A DNA stretch of 36,298 nt, taken from Clostridiales bacterium. Its GTDB lineage: Bacteria; Bacillota; Clostridia; Ch29. Location: contig JAAYJF010000016.1 of the NCBI GenBank assembly GCA_012523075.1, positions 1-36,298 of the forward strand, read 5' to 3'. This document shows positions 6,868 through 14,857 of this stretch, piece after piece. Under the pieces are notes generated by a model. It ran no database searches, was not told the DNA's origin, and saw only the letters and a list, made by a program, of their open reading frames with translations. Position numbers and translations under genes: made by a program. Numbering within the stretch: the first letter of the stretch is position 1; each line of letters opens with the position of its first letter.

Positions 6868-7263
6868 ATGAAAATAGCAGTTTCTTCGATGGGAAAGGAT
6901 TTAAGCAGTATGCTGGATGTAAGGTTTGGAAGGTGCAATTGCTTTGTAATCTATGATACAAAAGGCGAACCGGTAAAGGCAATTGGGAATAAGGGCCAAA
7001 TGTCAGGTGGAGGGGCAGGAATTGCAGCAGCCCAGCAAATCATTGATGAAGATGTGGATGTAGTCATTACCGGGAATATGGGACCCAATGCCTTTAACCT
7101 TTTTAAAAACTCGGATATTAAGGTGTACCGATGTGGAAGTATCAAGGTTGAAACGGCGGTGCAACTGTTCAAAGAAGGTAAGTTGGATGAGTTAACCGAA
7201 GCGGGTCCTGCCCATGCAGGGATGGGCACGGGAGCAGGCGGAGGATTCAGAGGGGGAAGATAA
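6868..7263 (+). CDS. NifX/NifB-domain protein (dinitrogenase Fe-Mo cofactor-type fold)
   Basis: The predicted 131-aa protein begins MKIAVSSMGKDLSSMLDVRFGRCNCFVIYD, the classic opening of the NifX/NafY-like fold that holds metal-sulfur clusters, including the Mo-Cu cluster of the orange protein ORP. The central VITGNMGPNAFNLF matches the family. The tail is Gly-rich (GMGTGAGGGFRGGR). The start was moved from 6853 to 6868 because GGAGGG at 6855-6860 gives proper spacing only to the second ATG. No nif genes are present, so this is not a nitrogenase factor. It opens an operon with ferredoxin ATPases, a second NifX-fold protein, Fur and DUF134. Confidence 0.88.
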   Translation: MKIAVSSMGKDLSSMLDVRFGRCNCFVIYDTKGEPVKAIGNKGQMSGGGAGIAAAQQIIDEDVDVVITGNMGPNAFNLFKNSDIKVYRCGSIKVETAVQLFKEGKLDELTEAGPAHAGMGTGAGGGFRGGR

Positions 7264-7264
7264 A

Positions 7265-8095
7265 TTGAACATAGCCATATTAAGCGGAAAGTGAGGTACG
7301 GGAAAAACCACAATAGCCACCAACATTCCCGTTATTACAGGTGCTAATTACATTGATTGTGATGTGGAAGAGCCCAATGGGTTTATATTCTTAAAACCCT
7401 CTCAAATAAAAAGCGAAGAGGTTAAGGTGGATTACCCAGTTGTGGATAGCAGCAGGTGTACCTTATGCGGGGATTGTGCAAAGGTATGCCAGTTTAATGC
7501 ATTAGTGAAGACAAGGAAAGATGTCATACTCTTTGAGAAACTCTGCCATGGCTGCCGTGCCTGCGGGATAGTATGTAAACATGGGGCTTTGACTTTTGGG
7601 AAAAGGATAATAGGTACAATTGAAGAAGGGCAATTTGGTGACTTTATTTGCAAAAGGGGCGTTTTGAATGTAGGAGAACCTATGGCGGTACCTGTTATTA
7701 AAGAATTGTTGAAAAACCTTCCTAAGGGAATAAACCTTATTGATTGTGCCCCGGGGACATCCTGCAATGTAGTGAGTTCCCTTCAATATGCAGATGGTGC
7801 AATACTGGTAACAGAACCTTCTTCCTTTGGGCTTCATGATTTAAAAATGGCAGTGCAGCTTATAAGGAATTTTAATCTTCCCTTTGGTGTCATTATCAAT
7901 AAATATAAAACCGGGAATGACAGAATCCAGAGATACTGTAGCGAAGAAAATATAAAGATATTAGGTATTATACCTTACCGTAGAGAAGCGGCAGAGGTAT
8001 ATTCCTCAGGGAAAATGATTGTGGAACTACCCGAATATAAAGAAATATTTGAGAAGATTGCAGAGGAATTGAAGGAGGTGTTCCATTGGAACTAA
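7265..8095 (+). pseudogene. MinD-superfamily ATPase with inserted ferredoxin domain, broken by TGA in the P-loop
   Basis: A TTG start directly after the NifX stop (with GGGGGAAG upstream) gives MNIAILSGK, then an in-frame TGA at 7292-7294, then GTGKTTIATN. The family motif is SGKGGTGKTT, so one Gly codon (GGA) has become TGA. The rest stays open to 8095 and includes IDCDVEEPNG, two [4Fe-4S] motifs (CTLCGDCAKVC and CHGCRACGIVC), and the C-terminal MinD-type region. The ORF-track start (GTG 7364) lacks the P-loop and has no ribosome site. The intact paralogue starts at 8086 with a 10-bp overlap. In the D. vulgaris ORP cluster two such ATPases act side by side. The lesion could be a real nonsense mutation or a sequence error. 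Confidence 0.85.
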
Positions 8096-8946
8096 CAGTA
8101 ATAAGCGGAAAAGGAGGCACGGGTAAAACCACAATAGCCTTAGCCCTAGCTGAATTAGCAGAAGATTCTATAAAAGCAGACTGCGATGTGGATTCGCCCA
8201 ATCTGCATCTTTTTTACAAGGGAAAAGATGTGAAGAAGGAATGCTTTTATGGAGAAAAGAAAGCAGTTGCTGAAAAAAGCCTTTGCATAGGCTGCGGCCA
8301 ATGTGAAAAGGTGTGCCAATTTGACGCAATCAGAAACGGTGTAGTGAACTCCTTTAAATGTGAGGGCTGTGGTGCCTGCACATTGGTTTGCCCTCAAAAA
8401 TCCATCAGTTTAAAAGACGAAAAAACCGCTGATGTTTATATAACTCAAACTAACAAAGGAATTATTTCAAGGGCCCAGATGGAGGTAGGCAGCGAGGGGT
8501 CGGGAAAACTTATAACTATGCTTCGCAGTAATGCCAGGAAATTTGCGGCTAAGGACACTCTTATCATTATTGACGGTTCCCCGGGAATAGGTTGTCCTGT
8601 AATATCTTCAGTTACAGGAAGTGATGCGGTATTGATTGTTACAGAGCCTACCCAGTCGGGCCTGGAGGATTTTAAGAGAGTGATGGAGTTATGCAGGCAT
8701 TTTGGGGTTCTTACTCTCGCCTGTATCAATAAGTATGATATTAATGAAAAGAAAGCAGAGGAAATTGAAGGTTTTTGCAGAGAAAACGATGTATACGTAA
8801 TAGGAAAAATACCCTATGATGATACGGTTTTGAAGTCAATTAACGAACTGGTGCCTATTGTTCATTATAGGGACAGTAAGGCAAATCAGGCCATAAGACA
8901 GATGTGGGAAAATATCCGTGAACACATATATTGCTTAAATCAATAA
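8086..8946 (+). CDS. MinD-superfamily P-loop ATPase with inserted ferredoxin domain
   Basis: The 286-aa protein has an intact deviant Walker A, GKGGTGKTT (residues 8-16), a CDVDSPNLH switch, and two [4Fe-4S] sites inserted in the ATPase fold (C67/70/73/77 and C92/95/98/102). IIDGSPGIGCPVISS is the Walker B-like segment. Homologues sit next to NifX-fold proteins in anaerobes and are thought to couple ATP hydrolysis to metal-cluster assembly or positioning; DVU2103/DVU2104 of the ORP complex are the closest known parallels. The start is TTG with GAAGGAGGTG about six bases upstream, inside the end of the broken paralogue. It is the only intact ferredoxin ATPase of the operon. Confidence 0.9.
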   Translation: MELTVISGKGGTGKTTIALALAELAEDSIKADCDVDSPNLHLFYKGKDVKKECFYGEKKAVAEKSLCIGCGQCEKVCQFDAIRNGVVNSFKCEGCGACTLVCPQKSISLKDEKTADVYITQTNKGIISRAQMEVGSEGSGKLITMLRSNARKFAAKDTLIIIDGSPGIGCPVISSVTGSDAVLIVTEPTQSGLEDFKRVMELCRHFGVLTLACINKYDINEKKAEEIEGFCRENDVYVIGKIPYDDTVLKSINELVPIVHYRDSKANQAIRQMWENIREHIYCLNQ

Positions 8947-8967
8947 ACTCTAAGGAGGCCCATGTTA

Positions 8968-9327
8968 ATGAAAATAATAGCGGTTGCAAGCGAAGGCAAG
9001 CATGTTAGCGGACACTTTGGACATTGTGAAGCATTTGCAGTGTATGAGGTTGAAGGGGATGAGGTAGTAAAGAAGGATTTTATACAAAATCCGGGCCATA
9101 GACCGGGATTTCTGCCTGAATTTCTAAGGGAATTAGGCGTTAATGTTATAGTCTCTGGCGGTATGGGAGAAACAGCCCAGCGGTTGTTTGCCCAAAACAG
9201 TATAAATGTGATTGTGGGAGCAGAAGGTTATTGTGATGATGTCATCCAGCAATATTTAGATGGAGAGTTGAAATCCACAGGAAGCATATGCAGGGAACAT
9301 CAGCACAAAGACCTCTGTCATGAATAA
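8968..9327 (+). CDS. Second NifX/NifB-domain protein
   Basis: The predicted 119-aa protein starts MKIIAVASEGKHVSGHFGHCEAFAVYEVEGDE, the usual form of the NifX-like family (GHFGHCE is typical). VIVSGGMGETAQRLF matches the central loop. The C-terminus is His/Cys-rich (CREHQHKDLCHE), a possible metal site. AAGGAGG lies ten bases before ATG 8968; the upstream ATG at 8962 is only four bases from it and is less likely. It differs from the 6868 protein in lacking the Gly-rich tail. The two could form a pair of cluster carriers served by the neighbouring ATPase; this is inference from gene order. Confidence 0.85.
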   Translation: MKIIAVASEGKHVSGHFGHCEAFAVYEVEGDEVVKKDFIQNPGHRPGFLPEFLRELGVNVIVSGGMGETAQRLFAQNSINVIVGAEGYCDDVIQQYLDGELKSTGSICREHQHKDLCHE

Positions 9328-9344
9328 AAGATAGGAGTGTCCTT

Positions 9345-9830
9345 ATGGACGAGGTGATGAGTAATGCTCTGACAAAGGATAAGTTTTCTTTTGTAAAAAA
9401 GTTGATAGAGAAAAACGGATTTAGATTTACAAGACAAAGAAAACTGATACTGGAACAGTTTTTACTGAATGAAAGGCATTTGAATGTGGAAGAAATATAT
9501 CAAAGGCTGAAGGGAGCCAATATTGGTCTTGCTACAGTATATAGGAATGTAAAGATATTTAGTAGTATTGGCATAGTAAAAGAAATTGTCGTGGATGGAG
9601 TAAGTTATTATGAGTTGAAAATTTACAGCAAAAAGCCCCTGCATATTCATTTCCAGTGTGTTGAATGTAATGATATAATAGACATTGATGAAAGAGGAAT
9701 TGCTTTAGAATATTTAAAGTTGAATAGGACCATAGAAGATAAAAATGATTTGGAAATCTATGATGTAGATATAATGTTCATTGGACTATGTATAAGATGC
9801 AGGGGGGTAAATAAATGGCAAGACCGATAA
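9345..9830 (+). CDS. Fur-family metalloregulator
   Basis: This 161-aa protein has the Fur winged helix: GFRFTRQRKLILEQFL, HLNVEEIYQRLKGANIGLATVYRNVKIFSSIGIVKE. The dimer/metal domain follows, with HIHFQCVECNDI and a final CIRC, so both structural CxxC pairs are present. The HHxHxx core is reduced to KPLHIHF. Whether it senses iron, zinc, manganese or peroxide cannot be told. The ATG has TAGGAGTG eight bases upstream, and the 3' end overlaps the DUF134 gene by 16 bp. It is a candidate regulator of its own operon and of the feo operon, whose promoter has a strong Fur box at 32474. Confidence 0.88.
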   Translation: MDEVMSNALTKDKFSFVKKLIEKNGFRFTRQRKLILEQFLLNERHLNVEEIYQRLKGANIGLATVYRNVKIFSSIGIVKEIVVDGVSYYELKIYSKKPLHIHFQCVECNDIIDIDERGIALEYLKLNRTIEDKNDLEIYDVDIMFIGLCIRCRGVNKWQDR

Positions 9831-10249
9831 AATGCAGAAAAGTTGAGTTTTTTCCGGAGAATACTTATTTCATACCGTTAGGCAAAAAAAAGTGTGATGT
9901 AGAAGAAATTACTCTCAAGTTAGAAGAACTTGAAGCCATGAGGTTAAAAGACATTGAAGGGCTTAATCAGGAAGAATGTGCTGAAAGGATGCATGTTTCA
10001 AGACAGACTTTTCAAAACGTCATAGACAGTGCAAGAAAGAAGGTAGCCATAGCCCTTACGCAAGGCAATGCTATACACATAAGCGGAGGGCACTATACTT
10101 CAGGTTTATGCAAATTTAAGTGCGTAAACTGTGGCAAAGTTTATAGCATGAATTATGAACAGGATAGATATACCTGTCCTTCCTGCGGTGCAAATGAAAT
10201 AGTTTGTGAGAAAAAGAATAGATTCTGTCATAGATGGCGCGGGAAATAG
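9815..10249 (+). CDS. DUF134 family DNA-binding protein with C-terminal zinc ribbon
   Basis: This 144-aa protein begins MARPIKCRKVEFFPENTYFIPLG, the usual DUF134 start. The helix-turn-helix [31 protein letters not shown] is very close to that of the 884 protein. Unlike that one it keeps a full zinc ribbon (CVNCGKVYS...CPSCG) and a Cys/His tail (CEKKNRFCHRW). It ends the NifX operon and overlaps the Fur gene by 16 bp. I infer that one or both DUF134 proteins bind the shared CAWATGCC motif at the two operon promoters. Confidence 0.9.
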   Translation: MARPIKCRKVEFFPENTYFIPLGKKKCDVEEITLKLEELEAMRLKDIEGLNQEECAERMHVSRQTFQNVIDSARKKVAIALTQGNAIHISGGHYTSGLCKFKCVNCGKVYSMNYEQDRYTCPSCGANEIVCEKKNRFCHRWRGK

Positions 10250-10274
10250 GTTAAATTGCGTTTGATATATAGAA

Positions 10275-10311
10275 AAGGGCCCGGAGTCGTCCTGCTATCC
10301 CCCGGGCCCTT
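10275..10311. terminator. Shared terminator of the NifX operon and the minus-strand lipoprotein operon
   Basis: AAGGGCCCGG and CCGGGCCCTT (10275-10284 and 10302-10311) form a 10-bp GC-rich stem. On the minus strand a TTTTCT tail follows. It lies between two convergent operons. Confidence 0.8.
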
Positions 10312-10320
10312 GTACGTCTG

Positions 10321-11241
10321 CTAAAAACCCTCGGAAATACGTTTTCTGTATTGGTCAACCTCGTCGGTCAAGGCAAAACTGTTTTCTTCCAGCACCTCAA
10401 GATAGCCTTTTAACAAATCTTTATAGTCGCCTTCTTCTCCGCCTTCAGCTGCCTGTGTATAGGCGTCTTTGGCATCCCCGTCCATGGCCTTGGTGTTATA
10501 GTCGAACAGAGGGGTATTGTTAAGCCCGAAAAGTGTGAAGGTCACGTATTTCTTGTACAGTTCCTTTACCTCTTCTGCTTTTTCCGAGGCCGGATGGTCC
10601 TGCAGGAATTTGTCTTGCCGCAGGGCCCTTTCTACCACCTGGTCCCAACCGATAACAAGGGCCGCATCCTTGGCGGGCACTTCGCCGGATTCTGTCGCCA
10701 TTATATCTATATATTCCTTCATGTCATCGGATATATAGTCGCTGTATTTGCCATAAAAGCTGTAGTCAATTATCGGAAAATACATTCCTTCCGCCGTTTC
10801 CACCCTGTATCCGGTGTCCCTGACCTCTATTAGCAGTGCCCTCAAGGCCTCATGCTCCACCTGGTCTACGCCTTCCATGTCTATATCGGTACCGGGCTTA
10901 TATATATCGTAAAGGGTGCTTTGGATTTCCTCATCACTATAAAACCTCTCTTCCAGGGCAGCAAGGTTATCCCTTTGCATCCCCTCCAGCCGGTCCACCA
11001 TAACCGAGGCATTTTTCCCGGACACTTGGGCTATATTATCATTAATAAATTCAACAACCGCTTCCAGCTTGGCACCGTCACCGGTAAGCCGGTCAAACTC
11101 CCCCATTATTTCCCTCTGCTCGTTTTCCGGTGCCCTATCCCCCACGTCCTCACCGCTGCCCGGCACCTTTGACGTACACCCTACCTGCAAGGCCAGTGCA
11201 ATAACCAGAACCATTCCTATAATAACCCGTCGCTTGTTCAT
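10321..11241 (-). CDS. Lipoprotein of unknown function in a sigma/anti-sigma operon
   Basis: The predicted 306-aa product begins MNKRRVIIGMVLVIALALQVGCTSK with a lipobox LQVGC, so it is a membrane-anchored extracytoplasmic lipoprotein. The start was moved 24 bases from the track because AAGGAGG lies in front of this ATG. The rest is acidic, mostly helical and without a motif I recognise; the middle (GYRVETAEGMYFPIIDYSFYGKYSDYISDDMKEYIDIMA) may be the core of a family seen only next to such anti-sigma genes. It lies 99 bp downstream of the anti-sigma gene and ends at a terminator shared with the convergent operon. A role in envelope sensing is inferred from position only. Confidence 0.75.
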   Translation of the reverse strand: MNKRRVIIGMVLVIALALQVGCTSKVPGSGEDVGDRAPENEQREIMGEFDRLTGDGAKLEAVVEFINDNIAQVSGKNASVMVDRLEGMQRDNLAALEERFYSDEEIQSTLYDIYKPGTDIDMEGVDQVEHEALRALLIEVRDTGYRVETAEGMYFPIIDYSFYGKYSDYISDDMKEYIDIMATESGEVPAKDAALVIGWDQVVERALRQDKFLQDHPASEKAEEVKELYKKYVTFTLFGLNNTPLFDYNTKAMDGDAKDAYTQAAEGGEEGDYKDLLKGYLEVLEENSFALTDEVDQYRKRISEGF

Positions 11242-11340
11242 TTTTTCGTCCTCCTTGTTCGTCATTCCGATTTTGGTATATATGCTGACGTATTTGGGTT
11301 ACATGTATTAGACCGTACCACGGTATTAAAAGTTCCTTTT

Positions 11341-13011
11341 TTAATTGGCCGGGTCGTATCCCACCACCGTCCATATACCGGTGGAGTCCTGCCTTACCAG
11401 GCGCTTCAGAAACACTTTTTCTATGGGAGTATTGTCATCGGTCACCTTTACCACTGCTTCAGCACCGTTGTTTTCAATAACTTCCAGCTCTTCATATTCA
11501 ATTGGATATTCGCCTACAATGCCCTCCGGCGATATTTCAAGGCTAACAAATACCTGGGCAACATAGACGGGGTCAAGTCTCCAGGGAGAATGCCCTGCAT
11601 CCACGCTTTTCTGCTCATTCTCTTCCATTTCCAGGTCAACCGGCACCTCTATCGCTGACCTGGCAAAAGACTGTTGGCCAGTAGAGGGCATCTCCAGGGC
11701 ACCTCCTACCAGGCCTTCCGCAAAGTCGGCCATCTGTTCCAACGGAGCATCCCCTATCACAGCGTACTCGTACCCATCCTGCCGCCAGCGTATGGAACTT
11801 ATACCGGCAATACCGGCATACTGCCCCCCACTTCTTAGTATCCCGTGCTCCTCACCGACCGGTGACTGGACCTCGGCGGGGCTGCCATTCACCTGCGCAA
11901 ATATTGAAGTTGAAGCCCGCTTAAACTCCCCATCGGCTTTGCCCTGGACCACCACAACCTTTGCTTTCCTATCCCCAGCGATGTAATACAGCTTCACAAG
12001 GCCGGTATCGGGTACTATGGCTACCCCCTCCGGGTCAAAGCCCGCCGGTACTTCCCCGGGCACCTTTGGTGCAAACCCAAGGGCCTCGGCGGCTTCTGTC
12101 ATGCTGTTTACAAACTGTTCCGGATTCTTATCAATCTCACTGTAACCATCGGGCACTTCCAGCACAAGAAGTTCACCGGGTATCACATCGCCAAAGTTAA
12201 TACTTGTATAGGTCACGGTGGACTGCAGCGCATTTTGCATCGCACTTTGTTTTTGTAGCGGCAATCTTGTCTCTTTGTCCACCCATATCCTGTAGGGTGC
12301 TCCACCCTTGGGGGTTACCTCCAAAACATCCGTTTTTCTTCCGGCAATGGTATCCTCTCCCACTACACTGGTTGACAGCGCGTTCTTCGCCTGCTCTATT
12401 TCATTGCCCAGTTCAAATATGAAGCGATAGGCGTCGGGAAATGCCGGGAACACGTTTACTTCTCTACGGTCTGGCCTTACCTGCCATTTGCTCCCGCCGT
12501 TATTTACGGTAATTATATCCTTCTGCCAGCCCTCCAGCCCCCTTATATAATAACGGCCTTCTTTGTCCGCCCATACCTCCAACTTGGTCCGCAGGTTTTG
12601 CTGTCCCTGGGCGTTGCTGGTCACAATCTCAAGGATACCGTGGTAGGCTTTTATCCCCCGGAAGGCTTCTTCCATTGCGTGTACAACATCCACATTCCCC
12701 AGGGGCAGTATGGAACTTAGCATAACCGCTATAACCAGTACCGCGGCCATCCCCGCCAGTCCGCCCAGCCAAACCCGTTTCTTGCCCTTTTGATACCCTT
12801 TGCCGGTTTGCCTGCTTCTTACGGCAGCGGCAAGCTCCTTTGGGTAATCCCCCTTGGGCAGGGCAGGCTCCCTCAGGCTACGGACCAATCGTACCGTACT
12901 GTAGAGCCGTTCAAGCTCCGGCGAATCCCCTGGTGCCCCATGCTGCTCCGGCTGCCGCTCTGCGTTTAGCCTGTCAATATATTCGGACAATTTCTTTTCA
13001 TTACCATCCAT
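11341..13011 (-). CDS. Large membrane-bound probable anti-sigma factor with LolA/RseB-like outer domain
   Basis: The predicted 556-aa protein has a short cytoplasmic N-terminus (about 1-85), one membrane helix (VWLGGLAGMAAVLVIAVMLSSILPLG, about 85-112) and a large outer part. The first outer section (AFRGIKAYHGILEIVTSNAQGQ..., AGRKTDVLEVTPKG, RIWVDKETRLPLQKQ) resembles the LolA/RseB/DUF2092 lipid- or stress-sensing fold; the middle (GFAPKVPGEVPAGFDPEGV...IRWRQDGYEYAVIGD) resembles DUF4367. The start at 13011 has AGGGAGGGG upstream, overlapping the sigma gene by 11 bp. Coupling to an ECF sigma gene makes it the likely anti-sigma factor. There is no clear zinc motif in the N-terminus. Confidence 0.8.
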   Translation of the reverse strand: MDGNEKKLSEYIDRLNAERQPEQHGAPGDSPELERLYSTVRLVRSLREPALPKGDYPKELAAAVRSRQTGKGYQKGKKRVWLGGLAGMAAVLVIAVMLSSILPLGNVDVVHAMEEAFRGIKAYHGILEIVTSNAQGQQNLRTKLEVWADKEGRYYIRGLEGWQKDIITVNNGGSKWQVRPDRREVNVFPAFPDAYRFIFELGNEIEQAKNALSTSVVGEDTIAGRKTDVLEVTPKGGAPYRIWVDKETRLPLQKQSAMQNALQSTVTYTSINFGDVIPGELLVLEVPDGYSEIDKNPEQFVNSMTEAAEALGFAPKVPGEVPAGFDPEGVAIVPDTGLVKLYYIAGDRKAKVVVVQGKADGEFKRASTSIFAQVNGSPAEVQSPVGEEHGILRSGGQYAGIAGISSIRWRQDGYEYAVIGDAPLEQMADFAEGLVGGALEMPSTGQQSFARSAIEVPVDLEMEENEQKSVDAGHSPWRLDPVYVAQVFVSLEISPEGIVGEYPIEYEELEVIENNGAEAVVKVTDDNTPIEKVFLKRLVRQDSTGIWTVVGYDPAN

Positions 13012-13564
13012 ATTTAGGCCCCTCCCTGCTCTCACTGTTCTCTTCGAGGATATCTGCAAGGGCCTTAAGTGCCCTGTACTGTATCACGCGGACGGTGGAT
13101 TCTTTTTTGCCCATCATCTCTGCCGTCCGGGCCACCGAAAACCCCTTTATAATCCTAAGGTCAATAACCCTGCGCTGGTCCTCTGCCAGCTTTTTCAGCG
13201 CATCATCTACCATCATCCTCAAATTGCTTGTCTCTGCAGGACCCTCCACTGCAATGTCCAATGGGTTCACTGCTTCCAAATCCACCTCAGCCCCCTTGCG
13301 CTTGGTTTTTCGCCACCGGTCCCGTATTATGTTAAGGGCCGTGGTTTTCAGGTAAGCGGCATGGTTATCCGGCCGGACGGCCCCCTGCTGCCAGCGGGAA
13401 AGGGCCTTAACATAGGCCTCCTGGGTTATGTCCTCAGCCTCTTCCCGGTTTTGAACCTTAAAATACACATAACGGTACAGTATTTCCCATGTCTCGCTGC
13501 ATATCTCTTCTATGGACGCTTCATGACATTGTTTTGAATTCTTTGACTTATTTATTCTAAGCAT
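13001..13564 (-). CDS. ECF-type RNA polymerase sigma factor
   Basis: The predicted 187-aa protein has region 2 (YRYVYFKVQNREEAEDITQEAYVKALSRW) and region 4 (LAEDQRRVIDLRIIKGFSVARTAEMMGKKESTVRVIQYRALKALADIL), the two domains of an ECF sigma factor. The chosen ATG (MLRINKSK) follows GAAGGG by nine bases; the track start at 13621 has no ribosome site. The 3' end overlaps the anti-sigma gene by 11 bp, which suggests coupled synthesis. The pair and the downstream lipoprotein probably respond to envelope conditions. The target promoter sequence cannot be inferred here. Confidence 0.92.
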   Translation of the reverse strand: MLRINKSKNSKQCHEASIEEICSETWEILYRYVYFKVQNREEAEDITQEAYVKALSRWQQGAVRPDNHAAYLKTTALNIIRDRWRKTKRKGAEVDLEAVNPLDIAVEGPAETSNLRMMVDDALKKLAEDQRRVIDLRIIKGFSVARTAEMMGKKESTVRVIQYRALKALADILEENSESREGPKYGW

Positions 13565-13639
13565 AGGTGTTTTCCCTTCTTCCCCGGCCGGGCCTGCTTT
13601 CATTATTATTAACGTCTGCAATGCCCAAAATGTTACATG

Positions 13640-13675
13640 AAAAAAATGGGGGACAGCATCCGAGTGCCCCCCAAT
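13640..13675 (-). terminator. Intrinsic terminator of the acyltransferase operon
   Basis: On the minus strand TGGGGGGCAC...GTCCCCCA is followed by seven T residues. It separates the 13954-15766 operon from the sigma-factor promoter region. Confidence 0.8.
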
Positions 13676-13953
13676 TGATGTGTTTCCCTATCTATATACA
13701 ACGCTGTAATTGCATTACATTCCTTTATGTGTCACTCCGAAGTAGCGAAGCCTTAAGAATCTGACTATGTCATTCTGAACGTAGTGAAGAATCTTTTGCA
13801 ATCAGGCATAAGATCCTTCGCTATCGCTCAGGATGACAACCGTTATGCTCAGGATAACAACAGTTTTAAATGCGTATATATACATGCTTTTCAATAACTA
13901 TCAACTACCAACAGCAAACGCTGGCGGGGCAATCCAAGGCACCCGCCGCGCTC
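13676..13953. repeat. Second copy of the CATTCTGA/GAAGAATC repeat
   Basis: The core at 13728-13860 shares ATTACATTCCTT, GTCACTCCGAAG.AGCGAAGCC, GAAGAATCTT, TTGCAATCAGGCATA and ATCCTTCGCT...CAGGATGACA with the copy at 4797-5082, but it is about half as long. It ends in TTTTAAATGCGTATATATA, matching the other copy's right flank. No gene lies here. The repeat sits between the acetyltransferase stop and the operon terminator at 13640. Confidence 0.75.
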
Positions 13954-14853
13954 TTAGTCATAGGCAATGCCCAAATATCCGTACCTATCAGGGGCTGTAC
14001 CATTCTGCGGCTGCCGGTATGATTTTACCATCCCGAAGGGTCGAACAATACCGCCCAGGTCAGCACATTGGTATGCGGGCAGCCTGAGGACATACTCCCT
14101 GGCCGGTAGCCGCCCCGCTATTTGCACCAGGCTTTGTAGGACAAGACGTTGGGGCATTAGAAGTTCCTTAATAAGAACCCTGTCCGGGTTTATCCTTTCC
14201 ACCGCTGCACAGCCGTGCATTCCTTCAATATCTATAGTATAGATGTCTGCCCCTGTCCGCACCGACAGCTTTTTCTGGTAAGAGATTTCCTCATCCCGGT
14301 AGGCAACATAAAAATGTCCCTTAAGCTGCCTGTTTCGCCTTATATTATAATCCTTCGGAGAAGCGGACATAATCAAAGATCGGGATGCCGTACCGCTGGT
14401 TATTCCTCTTAAAGAACTGGCGGCAATCAAAATCTCCCTTATAAAAAAGCCCTTTTTGTACCCCCGTTTACCGTAAAAATCAAAAAGCCCTTCCTCCGCC
14501 GGTACCAGCACCGACATTTCCATGCGCTTCTGCTTTAAATGCCCGTCGCAAAAGTCCATTAACCGTGAAGCAAAACCCCTTCCCCTGTATTTGGGATGGG
14601 TCGCAACGGCGTACTGCATAGCGGAAGGAAAGGTTCGCCCGTCGGCTGTCACCACCTCAACCGGAATGATGGTCAGCATGGCTACTATTTTTCCGTCCAG
14701 AAGCATCAGCAGGGTTTCATCCTCTTTGTATCTATTAGCGAAATAGAAGTCTATATAGGCATCATCATCTCCAAAGCAAATCTTCCATATCTGTTTTTGG
14801 CGGTCCATATCTCCCTTTCGCGCCGGCCTGATTCCTATCCTGTGAGGCACCAT
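13954..14853 (-). CDS. GNAT family N-acetyltransferase
   Basis: The predicted 299-aa protein has an N-terminal GNAT domain. RIGIRPARKGDMDRQKQIWKICFGD opens the fold, and ATHPKYRGRGFASRLMDF is the acetyl-CoA pyrophosphate loop. The domain ends near FYGKRGYKKGFFIREI. A second half of about 150 residues has SCP-2/Eis-like character (YTIDIEGMHGCAAVERI, LAGRLPAREYVLRLP-type region), so the protein may be an Eis-type enzyme; this is a tentative reading. The start at 14853 has AAAGGAG about 12 bases upstream and leaves a four-base gap after the DUF2156 gene. The substrate is unknown. Confidence 0.82.
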   Translation of the reverse strand: MVPHRIGIRPARKGDMDRQKQIWKICFGDDDAYIDFYFANRYKEDETLLMLLDGKIVAMLTIIPVEVVTADGRTFPSAMQYAVATHPKYRGRGFASRLMDFCDGHLKQKRMEMSVLVPAEEGLFDFYGKRGYKKGFFIREILIAASSLRGITSGTASRSLIMSASPKDYNIRRNRQLKGHFYVAYRDEEISYQKKLSVRTGADIYTIDIEGMHGCAAVERINPDRVLIKELLMPQRLVLQSLVQIAGRLPAREYVLRLPAYQCADLGGIVRPFGMVKSYRQPQNGTAPDRYGYLGIAYD

Positions 14854-14857
14854 TATT

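Noticed and set aside
7292-7294. TGA read as glycine (alternative code) or selenocysteine
   Set aside because: Other genes here end in TGA, for example at 29999, so the code is standard. No SECIS-like hairpin is evident right after it and selenocysteine in a P-loop Gly position is unlikely.
6868-9327. Nitrogenase cofactor genes
   Set aside because: The NifX fold is present, but no nifH/D/K/E/N/B gene is near, and the ferredoxin ATPases fit an ORP/MRP-type cluster better.
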